Shown here: positions 43,997-55,310 of the stretch, piece by piece
How positions within the stretch are numbered: position 1 is the stretch's first letter
Layout of the letters: each line of letters opens with the position of its first letter
Assembly: GCA_033557465.1 (NCBI GenBank)
Contig: CM066039.1
Span: 44,421,788 to 44,485,787 of the forward strand
From: Ichthyophis bannanicus
Lineage: Eukaryota > Chordata > Amphibia > Gymnophiona > Ichthyophiidae
Direction of reading: 5' to 3'
DNA length: 64,000 bases
The notes under the pieces: model-generated
Databases searched by the model: none
Told to the model about the DNA's origin: nothing
Seen by the model: the letters and a program-made list of their open reading frames with translations, nothing else
Program-made: the position numbers and the translations under genes

Positions 43997-45810
43997 CGAC
44001 GTTTAATCACCCGACGTTTAATCACCCGACGTTTAATCACCCGACGTTTAATCACCTAGCCTTTGCGACAGTTAATCACCTAGCCTTTGCGACAGTTAAT
44101 CACGTGCACAGAATCACAGGCAAAGAATCACGTACATCTATTTAAGTTAAATTGTTTTTATAGAAGAATCACTATATTAATTATATGACAAGTGTGCAAT
44201 AGCACGCAAATAAACTAATATTTCACTTGAGGAGTATCGATCCACTGCATTTGCCACTCGCTGTTTCAGTGTCGTGTATCTCTTGGGTGCGGCTGGTTGC
44301 ATACCCGATATACCTTGTAGAAATGCCGTTCTTTGCATCTGCATATCCTTTGCAATTCCCTTCATGAAAGTCCATAATGTAGGATGATGGCATTGAAAAA
44401 GTGCTTGTAGTCCAAAATGCCATCCTTCAACTGTGTTGGTAGTTCTTGCCAATCCTTCAGACGCAGTTTGATAATGGTTCCAAACTTCTATTGGAAAGAT
44501 TGCTGGACCGTAATGTTCACCGCGTCCTGGTCATCGTCTTCCTCGTACATAAGTGTGTTCAAAATACGACAGAAGCTCTGGCATCTTATCATGGTCTGGC
44601 ATGTTGTCAGCTAATGTCAGAAATGCAACAGTGACATCTGCTGAAGGAACCATAGCCAAAGCCGGTAAGCAACGAACAGCTGATCGTAAGGTATCATTAC
44701 TTTCATAGTCGACCTTCATACCAATTTTGTTTACCTTACGAATAAGACTCTGGGTAAGATGAAAATAGCAACCCATGACAGTAGCACTTGGGAATGCTGT
44801 GCTAAAAGCACTTATTGCTGCACTTTCAAAGTCGATCAGTATTCTTTCGGGTGCAGCCAGTGGAATCATCTCCTTGACTGCTGCCATGATGCGATCATAT
44901 TGAGCTCGCGTTTTGCTTTGTACCAGGCAGTAAATGGCTACAGGGTTGATACCAGGCACGAGTTCAAAATGTATTGTGTACAACTGGAAGAATATTGATG
45001 GCACTACCTTGAATGTTCCGTCTGCTAACCACAGTTTCGCTCTGGCCAGTCCATCCAGAAGCTCGTTAATGCCCATCATAACCAGCCGATCGTTGCCAGA
45101 TCCAGAATCATATAAAATCATATGCTGGAATTCAGCTGGAATGTCAAATGACGTATCTGTTGGCGGTGGTGGTAAGGATGATGAGTTCAATTCAAACTCT
45201 AACTTACGACGTTTTTGCTGCAAGGTCCTTTTCAGAGAAATTTTCTTGGGCAATGCCATCAGTACTCTTGGCTGAAGCTGCACGCTAATAGAGCCTATGA
45301 TGGCAGTTGTTGTAGCAGATACTTCACCCATTTTTTCTTTCATTTCAGCAACAGCTTGTCGCGCCAAAATATTCTCCTTGTTACCGTCATGATTGTGTTG
45401 AGGGTCGCAGTCGCCCACTACTTCTTCGTTTTTCGTTGTTAGACGTGCCTGACATTCGCTGTTCTGGTAACGTTTGCAACGCCATTGAATATTTCCGTTC
45501 CCATATTCACGATGTTTGACAAATTCGTATTGCTTGTGCAAGACAGACGCCTTGCCTTTTGATGTAACACCAAACGTTATTTTATTGTCAGCCATACGCC
45601 TAAAATCACTATATTAAACAATACTGTTTGATACACACACGTACAGTATAAACCTATCACTTCTGTTTCTTTGACTGTAGCCTTGAAATGCCTGGTGTGA
45701 GATTAACGGTCTGGTGATAAAGTGTCCGTGTGTTTATGTATCGCGTGATTAAGTGTCTGCGTGATTAAATGTCGGTGATTAACTGTCGCATGATTAAATG
45801 TTACCAAACC
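43961..45810 (-). mobile_element. MULE DNA transposon with 8-bp TSD and nonsense transposase
   Basis: The ends GGTGTACGGACATTTAATCA on the left and, complemented, GGTTTGGTAACATTTAATCA on the right extend into inverted repeats of about 50 bp. CTTCTCTG flanks both ends (43953-43960 and 45811-45818). Tandem motifs (CGTTTAATCACCCGA, then GTTAATCACCTAGCCTTTGC, each repeated) sit at the left end near 43995-44105. The transposase has an N-terminal zinc finger and a DDE core. A target duplication of 8-9 bp and long TIRs are typical of Mutator-like elements. Confidence 0.93.
44177..45595 (-). pseudogene. MULE transposase with FLYWCH-like finger, one in-frame stop
   Basis: The start MADNKITFGVTSKGKASV at 45595 is followed by a WRC...HNHD zinc-finger arrangement of FLYWCH/WRKY-GCM1 type (residues about 25-70), then the catalytic pieces LADGTF (first Asp), ILIDFE (second Asp), CYFHLTQS, and, beyond a stop, NTVEGWH (Glu). 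A single TGA at 44533-44531 follows TYVRGRR and lies in frame with the remaining 117 codons, so one base change inactivated an otherwise continuous 472-codon gene. The likely function is cutting and joining the MULE ends. The element is minus-strand and interrupts CR1-B. Confidence 0.92.
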
Positions 45811-45818
45811 CTTCTCTG

Positions 45819-47080
45819 AACCTTTTCTAAAATCACTATATTCTTTTTAAGATACGGCGACCAGAATTGCACACAATATTCAAGGTGCGGTCTCACCATG
45901 GAACGATATAGAGACATTATAATATCTTTTGTTTTATTTTCCATTCCTTTCCTTATCATACCTAGCATTCTATTTGCTCTCTTGGCCGCTGCTGCACACT
46001 GGGCCGAGGGTTTTAACATGGTATCCACAATGACACCTAAATCTTTTTCCTGGGTGGTGGTTCCTAATGTGGAACATTGCATCTTGTAACCATAGTTTGG
46101 GTTGTTCTTCCCTAGGTGCATAACCTTGCACTTGTCCACATTAAATTTCATCTGCCATTTTGATGCCCAGTCTTCCAATTTATCAAGATCCTCTTGCAAT
46201 TTTCCACAATCCTCTTGGGTTTTAACAACTTTAAATAGTTTTGTGTCATCTGCAAATTTGATAACCTCACTCGTTATTCCACTTTCCAGGTCATTTATGA
46301 ATATGTCAAAAAGCAGCGGACCCAGCACAGATCCCTGGGGTACACCGCTATTCACCTTTCTCCATTGGGAAAATTGGCCATCTAGCCCTACCCTCTGCTT
46401 TCTATCTTTTAACCAGTTCCTGATCCACAATAGTATACTGCCTCCTATCCCATGACTCTTTAGTTTTGCCAAAAGTCTCTCAAGAGAGACCTTGTCAAAG
46501 GCTTTCTGAAAGTCCAGATACACAATATCAACCGACTCACCTTTGTTCACCTGATTATTCACTCCTTCAAAAAAACATAACAGATTAATAAGACAAGATC
46601 TTCCTTGTCTAAAGCCATGTTGGCTGTCTCCCATTAGGTCATGACTATCTACATGCTGAGTAATTTATATTCTTTATGATGGTTTCTACCATTTTTCCCA
46701 GTACTGATGTCAGGCTCACCGGTCTGTAGTTTCCCGGATCACCCCTGGAACCCTTTTTAAAAATTGGTGTTACATTGGCGATCCTCCAATCTTCAGGTAT
46801 TAGAGATGATTTTAATGATAGTTCACAGATTACTAATAGCAGGTCTGCAATCTCGTGTTTCAGTTCTTTCAACACCCTTGGATGTATACCATCTGGCCCG
46901 GGTGATTTACTACTCTTCAGTTTATCTAATAGTTGTAATACATCTTCCCGATGTATCAATATTTCCTTCAATTCTTCCGCACCTTTAAATACCACTTCGG
47001 TCAGGGGTAACATCCCTACATCTTCCTCAGTAAAGACTGAAGCAAAGAATTCATTCAGTCTCTCCGTTGTCACCTTTTAG
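45819..47080 (-). pseudogene. CR1-B reverse transcriptase (frame-broken)
   Basis: The frame at 47073-46645 carries TTERLNEFFASVF, KSSKSPGPDGIHPRV and FKKGSRGDPGNYRPVSLTS; that at 46634-45801 has DSQHGFRQGRSC, SGVPQGSVLGPLLFDIFIND and the catalytic FADDTKLF (near 46250). Unlike CR1-A, both aspartates are retained. A frame break lies at about 46640. The final LEKVQRR leads into the MULE insertion. Confidence 0.9.
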
Positions 47081-47564
47081 TGCTCCTTTAACCCCTTTAT
47101 CATCTAATGGACCAACTGACTCTCTCACAGGTTTTTTGCTACGAATGTACTTGAAAAGGTCTTTACTTCACGTTTTTGCTTCCGCAGCAAGCTTCTCAAA
47201 TTCTCCCTTTGCCTGCCTTATCAATGCCTTGCATTTGACTTGCCAGTGCTTGTGCTGTTTCCAGGTTTCGTCGTTTGGCTCTTTTTTCCATTTCCTGAAA
47301 GATACTTTTTTGGCAACAACAGCCTTTCTGACCTCACCTTTAAATCATGCTGGCAGTTTTTTGGACTTCCTTCCACTTTTCTTAAAGCGTGGAATACAGC
47401 TGGTCTGGGCTTCCAAGATAGTATTTTTCAACAACAGCCAAGCCTGATGTACGTCTTTAACCTTTGCAACTGCTCCTTTTAGTTTTTTCTTAATTTTATC
47501 ATAGTCTCCCTTTTGAAAGTTAAAAGGTAGTACTGTGGATTTCCTTACTATCCCTCCTCCACTA

Positions 47565-48345
47565 ATTTATTTATTTATTTTATTTACATTTCTTATATAC
47601 CGCACTATTCAACATCAGCGCGGTTTACATCGAACACAAAACTTCAGTACAAAAACAATGTCTGAGTTACATTAAACAGGGTCAATAACTTGGCTAACAA
47701 GGTAATTATGAATCTCAGGAAAGTAAACTTTGATTGCAATGTAAACTATTTACATCTTTAAATTAGAGCACAGCTGAGACGAATGATCAGCGGAACCTTG
47801 AACTTACTATGTGGGGAATTCAGGGTCACTGGGTCATTCGGAGTTTCTATAACTAACAGAGATGGGACGTGATTCTGCACTCACCGGGAAGTATATAAGG
47901 AATAAGTAATGTTTGAGGGCCTTTCTGAATTGAAGTAGGTTGGTGATTGCTCTAATATCTGGTGGCAATGTATTCCAAAGCTTTGGGGCACGGAGACTGA
48001 ACGCCCTGTTTGCTGTTGATGAGGTGCTTTTTGTAAGTTCACGGGGAACCAATAGCATATTTAATGCAATTGATCTTCTTGATCTATTAGGGGATATGGG
48101 TTTGATGAGCTCAGTTAAAGAGGTGGAGGAGAGACTGTTTACCGCTTTGAAGGTGAGTAGTAATGTCTTGAAAATGATCCTGGCCTGTATAGGAAGCCAG
48201 TGTAACTGCTTCAGAAGGGGCGACACATGCTCACTCCTCGATGCCTCATAGAGAACCCTCGCAGCACTATTCATTGCAAGCTGTAAGGGACTCAAGGTGG
48301 ATTGAGGGAGGCCTAGCAAAATGACATTAGCATAAATCAAAGGCG
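47565..48345 (-). mobile_element. L2-type LINE 3' fragment inside CR1-B
   Basis: The minus-strand frame at 48340-47834 reads MNSAARVLYEASRSEHVSP, LKQLHWLPIQARIIFKTLL and RAFSLRAPKLWNTLPPDIR, which are L2 C-terminal motifs. The 3' tail lies near 47565-47610 (complement of GGTATATAAGAAATGTAAAT). It interrupts the CR1-B ORF2 between the RT entry and the endonuclease. Confidence 0.85.
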
Positions 48346-49160
48346 ATCATGCTATGATCACTATTGCCAAGTGGCCCCAACAACCTTATCTCTTGCACTA
48401 GATCTGGTGTTCCACTAAGGATTAGGTCTAATATGGCTTCCCCTCTGGTCGGGTCATGAACCAGCTGCTCCAAGAAGCAGTCATTTATTTCATCTAGGAA
48501 CTTTATTTCCCTAGCATGTCCTGCCAGGACACTGACCCAGTCAATACCGTGGTAGTTGAAATCACCCATTATTATTACTGTGCTGTAACTTTTGTTAGCT
48601 TCCTTGATTTCTTTGAGCATTTCATCATCCATTTGGTCATTCTGGCCAGGCGCTCGATAGTACACCCCCACTGCCATTGCCTTCCCCCTTTTACATGGAA
48701 TTTCAATCCATATAGATTCTACAGCAGATTTTGTTTCCTGCAAAACTTTAATCCTTTCTGACTCAATGCCCTAACATAGAGAGCAACCCCTCCACCAATT
48801 TGATCAGCTCTATCATTATGATATAGTTTGTACCCAGGTATCACAGTGTCCCACTGGTTGTCCTCCTTCCATGTCTCTGATATTCCAATCATATCTAACC
48901 TTTCATTTAGTGCTATATATTCTAACTCTCCCATCTTATTTTTTAGACTTCTAGCATTTGCATACAAGCATTTTAGAGAATGTATTTTATTCATATTAAT
49001 TTGGCTATTGTTAGACATGGGTAATTTAGGATCTTTAAGCTCTGTCTGCTCCATACTTGAGGGCATTTCGGCTACTTTACTCTTTTGTGGAACCTCTCTG
49101 CTTTTGGTAATATCCTTCAAAGATACATTCTTCCGAACCATCCGCTCTTGGGCAACTGTC
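48346..49160 (-). pseudogene. CR1-B endonuclease (frame-broken)
   Basis: The APE-type motifs LKCLYANARSLKNKMGEL and DMIGISETWKEDNQWD lie in a frame ending at 48719. After a frame change, VGVYYRAPGQND, VIIMGDFNYHGIDW and LLGPLGNSDHSMIAFD run to 48327. All expected catalytic blocks (N, E, GDFN, SDH) are visible. The enzyme nicks target DNA during LINE insertion. Confidence 0.9.
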
Positions 49161-49176
49161 GGCTTTCCCCTAATAT

Positions 49177-50090
49177 CTAGTTTAAAAGCTGCTCTATCTC
49201 CTTTTTAAAGGTTAATGCCAGCAGCCTGGTTCCATCCCGGTTAAGGTGAAGCCCATCCCTTCGGAAGAGCCCCTCCTTTCCCCAGAATTTTCCACAGTTC
49301 CTAACAAATCCAAACCCCTCATCTCTGCACCATTGTCTCATCCACGCATTGAAACTCCGGAGCTCTGCCTGCCTTTTGGGTCCTGCGCGTGGAACAGGAA
49401 GCATTTCGGAGAATGCTACCCTGGAAGTTCTGGATTTCAACTTCTTACCTAAAAGCCTAAATTTAGCCTCCATAACCTCCCTACCACATTTTCCTATGTC
49501 ATTGGTACCGACGTGTACCAAGACAGCAGACCCCTCCCCAGCACTATCTAAGACCTTATCTAGGTGGCGTTTGAGGTCCGCTACCTTCACACCAGGCAGG
49601 CATGTTACCAGGCGATCCTCACGTCCACCAGCCACCCAGCTATCTACATGCCTAATGATCGAATCACCAACTATAACGGCTGTCCTAACCCTTCCCTCAT
49701 GGGCACATGGCCCTGGAGAAACTTCCTCGGTGCGAGAGGGTTTTACATCACCTGGAGGACAGGTCCTAGCTACTTCCTGCCACACCAGGGTGATGCTCTC
49801 CTGTCACGTGACCTCTCTCCTCCATGGCAACAGGGATGCTGCCAGACTGGAGGTGGGACTTCAGGACTATATCCCTGTAGGTCTCGTCTATGTACCTCTC
49901 TTGTCTGTCTTATGCTTTCCAAGTCTGCTACTTTAGCCTCTAGAGAACAGACTCGTTCCCTGAGAGCAAAGAGCTCCTTGCACCTAGTGCACACGTAAGA
50001 CCTCTCACCAACTGGGAGAAAATCATACATGTGACACTCAATGCAAAAGACTGGAAAGCCCCCATCCTGCTGCTGGACTGCTGTCTGCAT
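49177..50090 (-). pseudogene. CR1-B ORF1: zinc finger/leucine-rich region and SGNH esterase
   Basis: At 50090-49770 a Cys-rich N-terminus (CIECHMYDFLP, YVCTRCKELFALRERV) and a short heptad region are seen. The adjacent frame, 49785-49177, reads TAVIVGDSIIRHVDSW, VLVHVGTNDIGK and RRDGLHLNRDG, the GDS, GTND and DGLHLN blocks of SGNH hydrolases that many CR1 ORF1 proteins carry. A frame change separates the parts near 49780. ORF1 probably binds the RNA; the role of the esterase in retrotransposition is not settled. Confidence 0.88.
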
Positions 50091-50450
50091 CTTAGTTTTA
50101 AGTTTGTGTTTAGATCTAAGTTCTTTACTTACTAAGGGTTGCTATGGATATTTATACTAATAAAACTGTACCTAATACGTGTAATATACCTTGTTCACCT
50201 GAAGCTTAACTAATCTCAGGTCCTTAGTCTATGACTGATTTGGGTAATGAGAGCACCTCCTGTCTTGTAAGATGTGTAAGTACCTATTAAAGCTACGATT
50301 ATCCCAGGGGTGGGTGGGTGTGGGGAGGGAGGGAAATAACACTTATTAAAAGAGGGCTGCTACACAGTACCCTGTCTTGTGCTGCTGAGGTAAGCTATAT
50401 TCTGATTTGATTTAAATTATAGCTCTTAGCTGCTGCTAGGCTCTAACTTC

Positions 50451-50790
50451 TTATGAAATTTAAACTACAAGCTCTCTGCTGGGTTCTAAATTTAACCAGA
50501 AAGCTCTCTTCTGTGTCTTAAATTTAAGCTAAAAGTACTTTGCTGATGCTAGGCCCTGAGTGACTATTAAATGTAAACTACAAGCTCTCTGCTGGGTTCC
50601 AAATGTAACCAAAAAGCTCTCTTCTGTGTTTTAAATTTAAACTAAAAGTACTTTGCTGTTACTAGGCCCTGAGTGACTATTAAATTTAAACTACAAGCTC
50701 TCTGCTGGGTATGAAATGTAACCAGAAAGTTCTCCTCTGTGTTTTAAATTTAAACTTAAACTGCTGCTACTAGGCCCTGACTGATTTAAC
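50451..50790 (-). promoter_or_regulatory. CR1-B 5' region: three 113-bp tandem repeats
   Basis: TAAACTACAAGCTCTCTGCT recurs at 50461, 50574 and 50687, a 113-bp period; the third unit is incomplete. It lies just upstream of ORF1 in the element. Tandem 5' repeats are known to act as promoter arrays in some LINEs; a promoter role here is inference. Confidence 0.6.
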
Positions 50791-50934
50791 AAAAATAGTG
50801 GGTTCACAGATTAATTAGCTTTAATACAAAGAATTCCTTTTAGAAAATTACCAGAAGTGTATACTCACAGTTGCAGATCTCTCTCCAGAAGTAACAGTCC
50901 CTTTTTCTAGTCCTTCAAGTCCTTCTTTCTCTGT

Positions 50935-51720
50935 TTGAATGCTGGTTTTCTGACACATCACCCCGTTATTCCCACCGTTTATACTATTCCTAAGGTTCAT
51001 AAATCGTTCACTTCTCCACCTGGCAGGCCTATTGTTTCAGGTAGAGGTTCTGTTTTGGAACCCTTTTTCACCGTTTATAGATAATTTTTTCCATCCCTTC
51101 ATTCCCCTTATTCTATCATATGTTAGAGATTCAGCAGATGATATCACTTTTCTTGATGCATTTCAGGGTGACACCTCTGACTCAATTTTAGTTACCCTAG
51201 ATATTGAGTCCCTTTACACCAACATTCCCCAAGGTGCCCTTAACTGTTATACGTAAGTATCTGGACTTGCGTACTATAACTTCACACCTACCTACTGAAT
51301 TTTTAATCGGGTTAACCCGTATAGCCCTTACTCAGAATTATTTTATTTTCAATGGCACATTCTATCAACAAATAAAAGATACAGTAATGTGTGCCGCCAT
51401 GGCACCAAATATAGCCAGTCTATAATATGTGGCTGAATTTGAGGCATCCTTTCTTAAAGTTTTTCCTTTTTCATCCTATGTCATCTCTTGGAAAAGATAT
51501 ATAGATGACATTTTCATTTTATGGAAACACCAATCAGCTGACACATTTTTATGACTGGCTCAACCTCCTTGATCGTAATGTCAAGTTCAAAATGCAGTTT
51601 GATTTAGAAAAAAATCCTTTTGGATATCCTTGTCAAAAAAATTACCATCTGGTTTTCATACTACTATTTTTCGGAAACCCACAGATCGCAATAAGCTCCT
51701 AAGGTATGATAGGTAGGTTG
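50935..51720 (+). pseudogene. Penelope-like RT core, right part
   Basis: The text resumes with VIPTVYTIPKVHK and SPPGRPIVSG, the signature that follows the RT fingers in Penelope-like elements. It continues with LVTLDIESLYTNIPQG near 51190, NYFIFNGTFYQQIKDTVM near 51330 and the catalytic RYIDDIFILW near 51495-51524. Frame shifts occur after about 51060 and 51250. The telomerase-related RT would prime from cut DNA. Confidence 0.87.
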
Positions 51721-51799
51721 TTTTTTTTTAAGTTGGCTACTATGAAAACTATTTTGCCGTTTCTGAGACTTCGTAGATTATGTATAGATATGACAGAGT

Positions 51800-52579
51800 T
51801 CAATAGTTGGTCCTTGACATGGCCAAGAGATTTACTGTAAGAGGTTACCCTACTGATTACATTAAAAAGGGATTTAGATGTGCTCAGTCTACTTCAAGAC
51901 GTGACTTGCTCTTGCCTAAAGATAAAACTTTTGATGACAAATATGTTGGTATCATTTGTTTTTCTCATTGTTCCTCACGTATTCAGAAGATTCATTGGCA
52001 TATTCTACAGACATGTCCTTGTTTTTCCAATAAATGGCTGGTCATCGCCTATAAAAGAGAACACAATCTAGCAGACACACTAGGTTCTTCTTTTATGCCT
52101 CCAGCATATGACAATCCGGAATGGACAAGAGGACATTATAAATATGGTAGCTGCTCTGTTTGTAATCATGTAATGGTTTTAAAGAACTGGTTTTTTTTGT
52201 TTGGTTTTTTAAGTATGTGGGCGTACAGAGTATAAGCTAAAACATAGACTGTCATTCCACACATGTAATTTATATTATCATCTGCCCCTGCTCTCTCCTT
52301 TACGTGGGCAAAACGGTCAGAGAGGTTAAATGTGTTCAAGAGCATAAAAGTTGCATGAAAAGGCAAATTCTGACAGCTCCACTCATTGAACACTGGCTCC
52401 AGTTCCATCATACCCTTAATGACATTAAATATTTTGTCATTAAGAAGGTCTGTCCTTCTCCTCAGGGTGGAGATATTGATCGCATCCTAATTAAGGAAGA
52501 GCAAAGGCTTACCTTTGAGTTAGATACAGTTTACCCCTCTGGGCTGAATAAGGAGATTGATTATAGTGCATTTTTATGA
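51800..52579 (+). pseudogene. Penelope-like linker and GIY-YIG endonuclease
   Basis: KDKTFDDKYVGIICFSHC, then a Cys/His linker (GHYKYGSCSVCNHV near 52130), precede the nuclease. In another frame, the GIY-YIG-like YIIICPCSLLYVGKTVRE starts near 52266, followed by EHKSCMKRQ, VCPSPQGGDIDR and the C-terminal KEIDYSAFL ending at 52579. These blocks are specific to EN-positive Penelope elements. The frame is broken near 52200. Confidence 0.87.
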
Positions 52580-52860
52580 TACATCTTTCTCTCTTATACA
52601 GCCTCTGTTATTATCCCTTGGTCTTACAGATGATTACATCCCGCATAGACTCTCTGTAATAGGAGTATACTAAGCCAGTATCTTTTTGTTTTTTCAGCAC
52701 CCCCTCTGTAATTTTTGATTCTCATGTTCTGTACCTCAAGACTTGTTTTAATATTTTTGTACCCTTAGCCCTTTTCTTTCCTACATATTCCCCATTTGTA
52801 TGTTTTATAATATGTTCCTTTATTATATTTTTATTTGTTTTGTAAACTCTATTTCACATT

Positions 52861-53800
52861 TTGCCTTCCAATTCTACTTTTTTATGTTTCCCTCATTATC
52901 TGTATTTTTCTGTAACCTCCAGTTTTCATTTGTTTCAACTCACACACATTCCATTTTTCATCTGTTGTAGCATACATACATATCTTTCATGTTTTCAGTT
53001 TACCACATTTTGATCATAGAATTACATAATTCACAATTTAAACTATTCCTGGCTGTCCAGTGATGACATTTAGTGGGTGGAGTCTGTACATATTTATTAA
53101 TGCCCTCTGCTTCTGTGCAACTTTTTCCCGCAGCTGATTTTCTCATCAGGTATTGCTGTTCTCAAATTCCATATATTTATAGTAGTTAGCTCAGTATTTT
53201 TGTACACCTTTTTAATATGTGACTCATTCTTATATGTTTAATTTACGTTTTCAACCATGTACTTACCATCGAATCGTTATAGTTGCATTTAAAATTCACG
53301 ATTTTACCTATGTCCAATCACCACATATTTCTCATTTGCCTCAAATTTTACTTTTTACAGGTTTCCCCTCAATCCTTGTATTTTTCTGTAACCTCCGGTT
53401 TACATTGTTGCAACTTACACAGACTTCATTTCTCACCTGTTGTAGCATACATATATTTCATGTTTTCAAGTTGCCACACCTTTGGCCATAGAATTACATA
53501 ATTTACCACTTAAACTTTTCCCGACTGTCCAGTGATGACATTTAGTGGGTGGAGTCTTTACATACTTATTAGTGCCCTCTGCTTCTGAGTGGCGTTTTCC
53601 CGCAGCTGATTCTTTCATCAGGTACTGCTGTTTTCAAATTCCATGTCTATAGTAGTTAGTTCAGTGTTCTTGTACGCTTTTTAATTTTATCTGTGACTCA
53701 TTCTCCTATGTTTAGTTCACGTTTTTAATCATGGATTTACAAGTGAATTGTCACAGTTGCACTTAAGATTCATGATTTTACACGTCTACGTATTTTTCAT
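52861..53800. repeat. Penelope 3' tandem repeats (2 x about 475 bp)
   Basis: TGTAACCTCC recurs at 52911 and 53387, and GATGACATTTAGTGGGTGGA at about 53068 and 53534. Two head-to-tail units, about 80 percent alike by eye, fit the pLTR arrangement of Penelope-like elements. Confidence 0.82.
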
Positions 53801-54200
53801 TAACGGTTTTTGTGCTTTACCTACCATAACTTGGCCCTTTTAACGGTCCCCTATATCACCCCTATTGTAGAATTTGCAGTCCTTTTATGGCTGTTTGCCT
53901 CAGCACCTTATTCTTCCGATGTTTGCTTACCTTAGTTCCATTCATACAGATACCTCAGTGAGGTTTCCTTTTATGTATGGTTTATCCAATACATGGAGCT
54001 GGTCCTACTATCCCTTGTAATAGCTTCATTTTAGTTTTTAATTTAGTTTATTTTTATTTATAGCTGTATTTTAGCTTGTGAAATATGATTTCCATTTTTT
54101 TCTTTTTTGCTTCTATGATGGTGATTTTATTTAATTTTTTGGTGTTCTGTTTTTAGCAATTTAATAACATTTAAAATGCGATACCGTAAGAAAAAAATTA

Positions 54201-55081
54201 TCACATGTATAGGTAGGAAAATGTTGTTTATTTTTCTATCTGCCAACACCTTCTCCCGATATCAGGAATCTTTCAGTCAATTGGATGTTTGCTACAGCCT
54301 ATTTGTCTCTCTCTCTCAGGTTGTCAAATGAAATGCCATTTATATATTTGACCTACGTATTACCTTCCCCCTTCCTCTTTTTCCCTTTTCCTCCTCCCCC
54401 TCTCCTGTCCTTCCCTTCCTTCCTCTCCCCCTCCTCTTCCTTTTTCCCTTTCTTTCCTTCCTCCTCTTTCCCTCCCCTCTCCTTTCTGTTCCCCCTCCCC
54501 CTCATCTTTTACATTATTTTTATGTTTATAAACTCGTCTGTTTTATATGTCCCTTTAGATTGGGAAGAGTGTCTTTGCATCATCCCTTTCGGACAGGCTC
54601 CACACAAATTTTGAAAATCTGATTAATCAGGTTTGGCTCCAGGACTAGGTTTGGACATTATCCGAAAGCATCATTCTGCAGCATAGCTGCACTCAAAGGT
54701 CAGCTAGTTTCTTTCTTGGCTCTAAGGGTACAGATATGGAGGGTAGTGGTAGAGAAAGGATTGAAAGGTTGGTGTTGGTTGCAGGTAGGAAATTTATAGG
54801 TGCATCTACCCTCAATGAAAGTATCTCACTTGTGAAGATTAGATAGGCCATTCTGATCTATTAATAACAATCATTTTTATTGAGATAGATACAAATGATA
54901 CACCAAGAGCTTAGACAAACACCTGTGATCCGCCTACAGGGATATCTTAACTGTGCAGTCGGAGGTTGAGTAACATCCCTAGCCTTCGAAACCAAGCACA
55001 GCCACCATATGACAAAAGAGGTCACTGAAGTCATAAGCACCGCAGATTTGCTAATCTTACACTCTACGTTTAATCTTTCAG
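54201..55081 (+). other. Intronic DNA before THEMIS2 exon: low complexity, no gene
   Basis: A pyrimidine-rich tract occupies about 54365-54505. No coding or repeat feature is supported at 54506-55068. The last bases (GTTTAATCTTTCAG) are the acceptor of the next exon. Confidence 0.6.
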
Positions 55082-55310
55082 TGTCCCTCAGTTGAACAAG
55101 AGCCATCTTGCCAATATTCACCATCTCCAAGGAAGCAAAGCATCCAACTGTCCTCATCTGAACAAGAGCCATCTTGCCAATATTCACCACCTCCACTACC
55201 AACTCCAAGAAAGCAAAGCCTCCAGCTCTCAATAAGAAGTAAATCTAATGAATGTTCTTTGACCAAACACAAGCCCAGGATAACCAGCACCTCCACTACA
55301 GAAGCAGAAG
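55082..55310 (+). CDS. THEMIS2: THEMIS2, small proline-rich exon with internal duplication
   Basis: The exon is supported by its splice sites and phase. The acceptor TTTAATCTTTCAG is strong; the exon starts in phase 0, as the preceding exon ends, and finishes with one base (AAG|GTATAA), which joins to the AT at 61722 to form Asp. The 76 codons open with CPSVEQEPSCQYSP. The unit EQEPSCQYSP(S/P)P...PRKQS occurs twice, the second copy with PPPLPTPRKQS, a possible SH3 ligand. Mammalian THEMIS2 has a basic, proline-containing region in the equivalent position, but this duplication is not something I recognise from it. Antisense frames over this exon are chance. Confidence 0.85.

Larger units (their letters stand above)
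37489..50934 (-). mobile_element. CR1 LINE, copy B, nearly full length, with nested inserts
   Basis: The antisense order from right to left is: 5' region with three 113-bp repeats (50451-50790), ORF1 (50090-49177), endonuclease (49141-48327), RT (47073-45819), C-terminal tail (43996-43583) and a 3' end reaching 37489. It is interrupted by an L2 fragment (47565-48345), a MULE (43961-45810) and an LTR retrotransposon (37580-43504), which split the 3' tail and the RT. Nearly all CR1 parts are present, which is rare because most CR1 copies are truncated at the 5' end. It lies in the Penelope-like element. Confidence 0.9.
35900..54200 (+). mobile_element. Penelope-like element, split by nested CR1-B
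   Basis: Coding pieces at 35911-37480 and 50935-52579 read in order as a Penelope-like element: N-terminal region, RT fingers up to about 37480, then RT palm, YIDD box, Cys/His linker and a GIY-YIG endonuclease. The 13-kb gap is filled by the antisense CR1-B with its own inserts. The 3' end carries two tandem copies of a 475-bp sequence (52861-53800), as Penelope-like elements often do. Penelope elements combine a telomerase-related RT with a GIY-YIG nuclease. Exact ends are not defined. Confidence 0.88.

Noticed and set aside
49177..49785. SGNH/GDSL esterase as a host gene
   Set aside because: It is the ORF1 domain of CR1-B, next to its endonuclease and RT in the expected order.
50451..50790. 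CRISPR-like array
   Set aside because: Only three head-to-tail 113-bp units without separate spacers, in a eukaryotic LINE 5' region.
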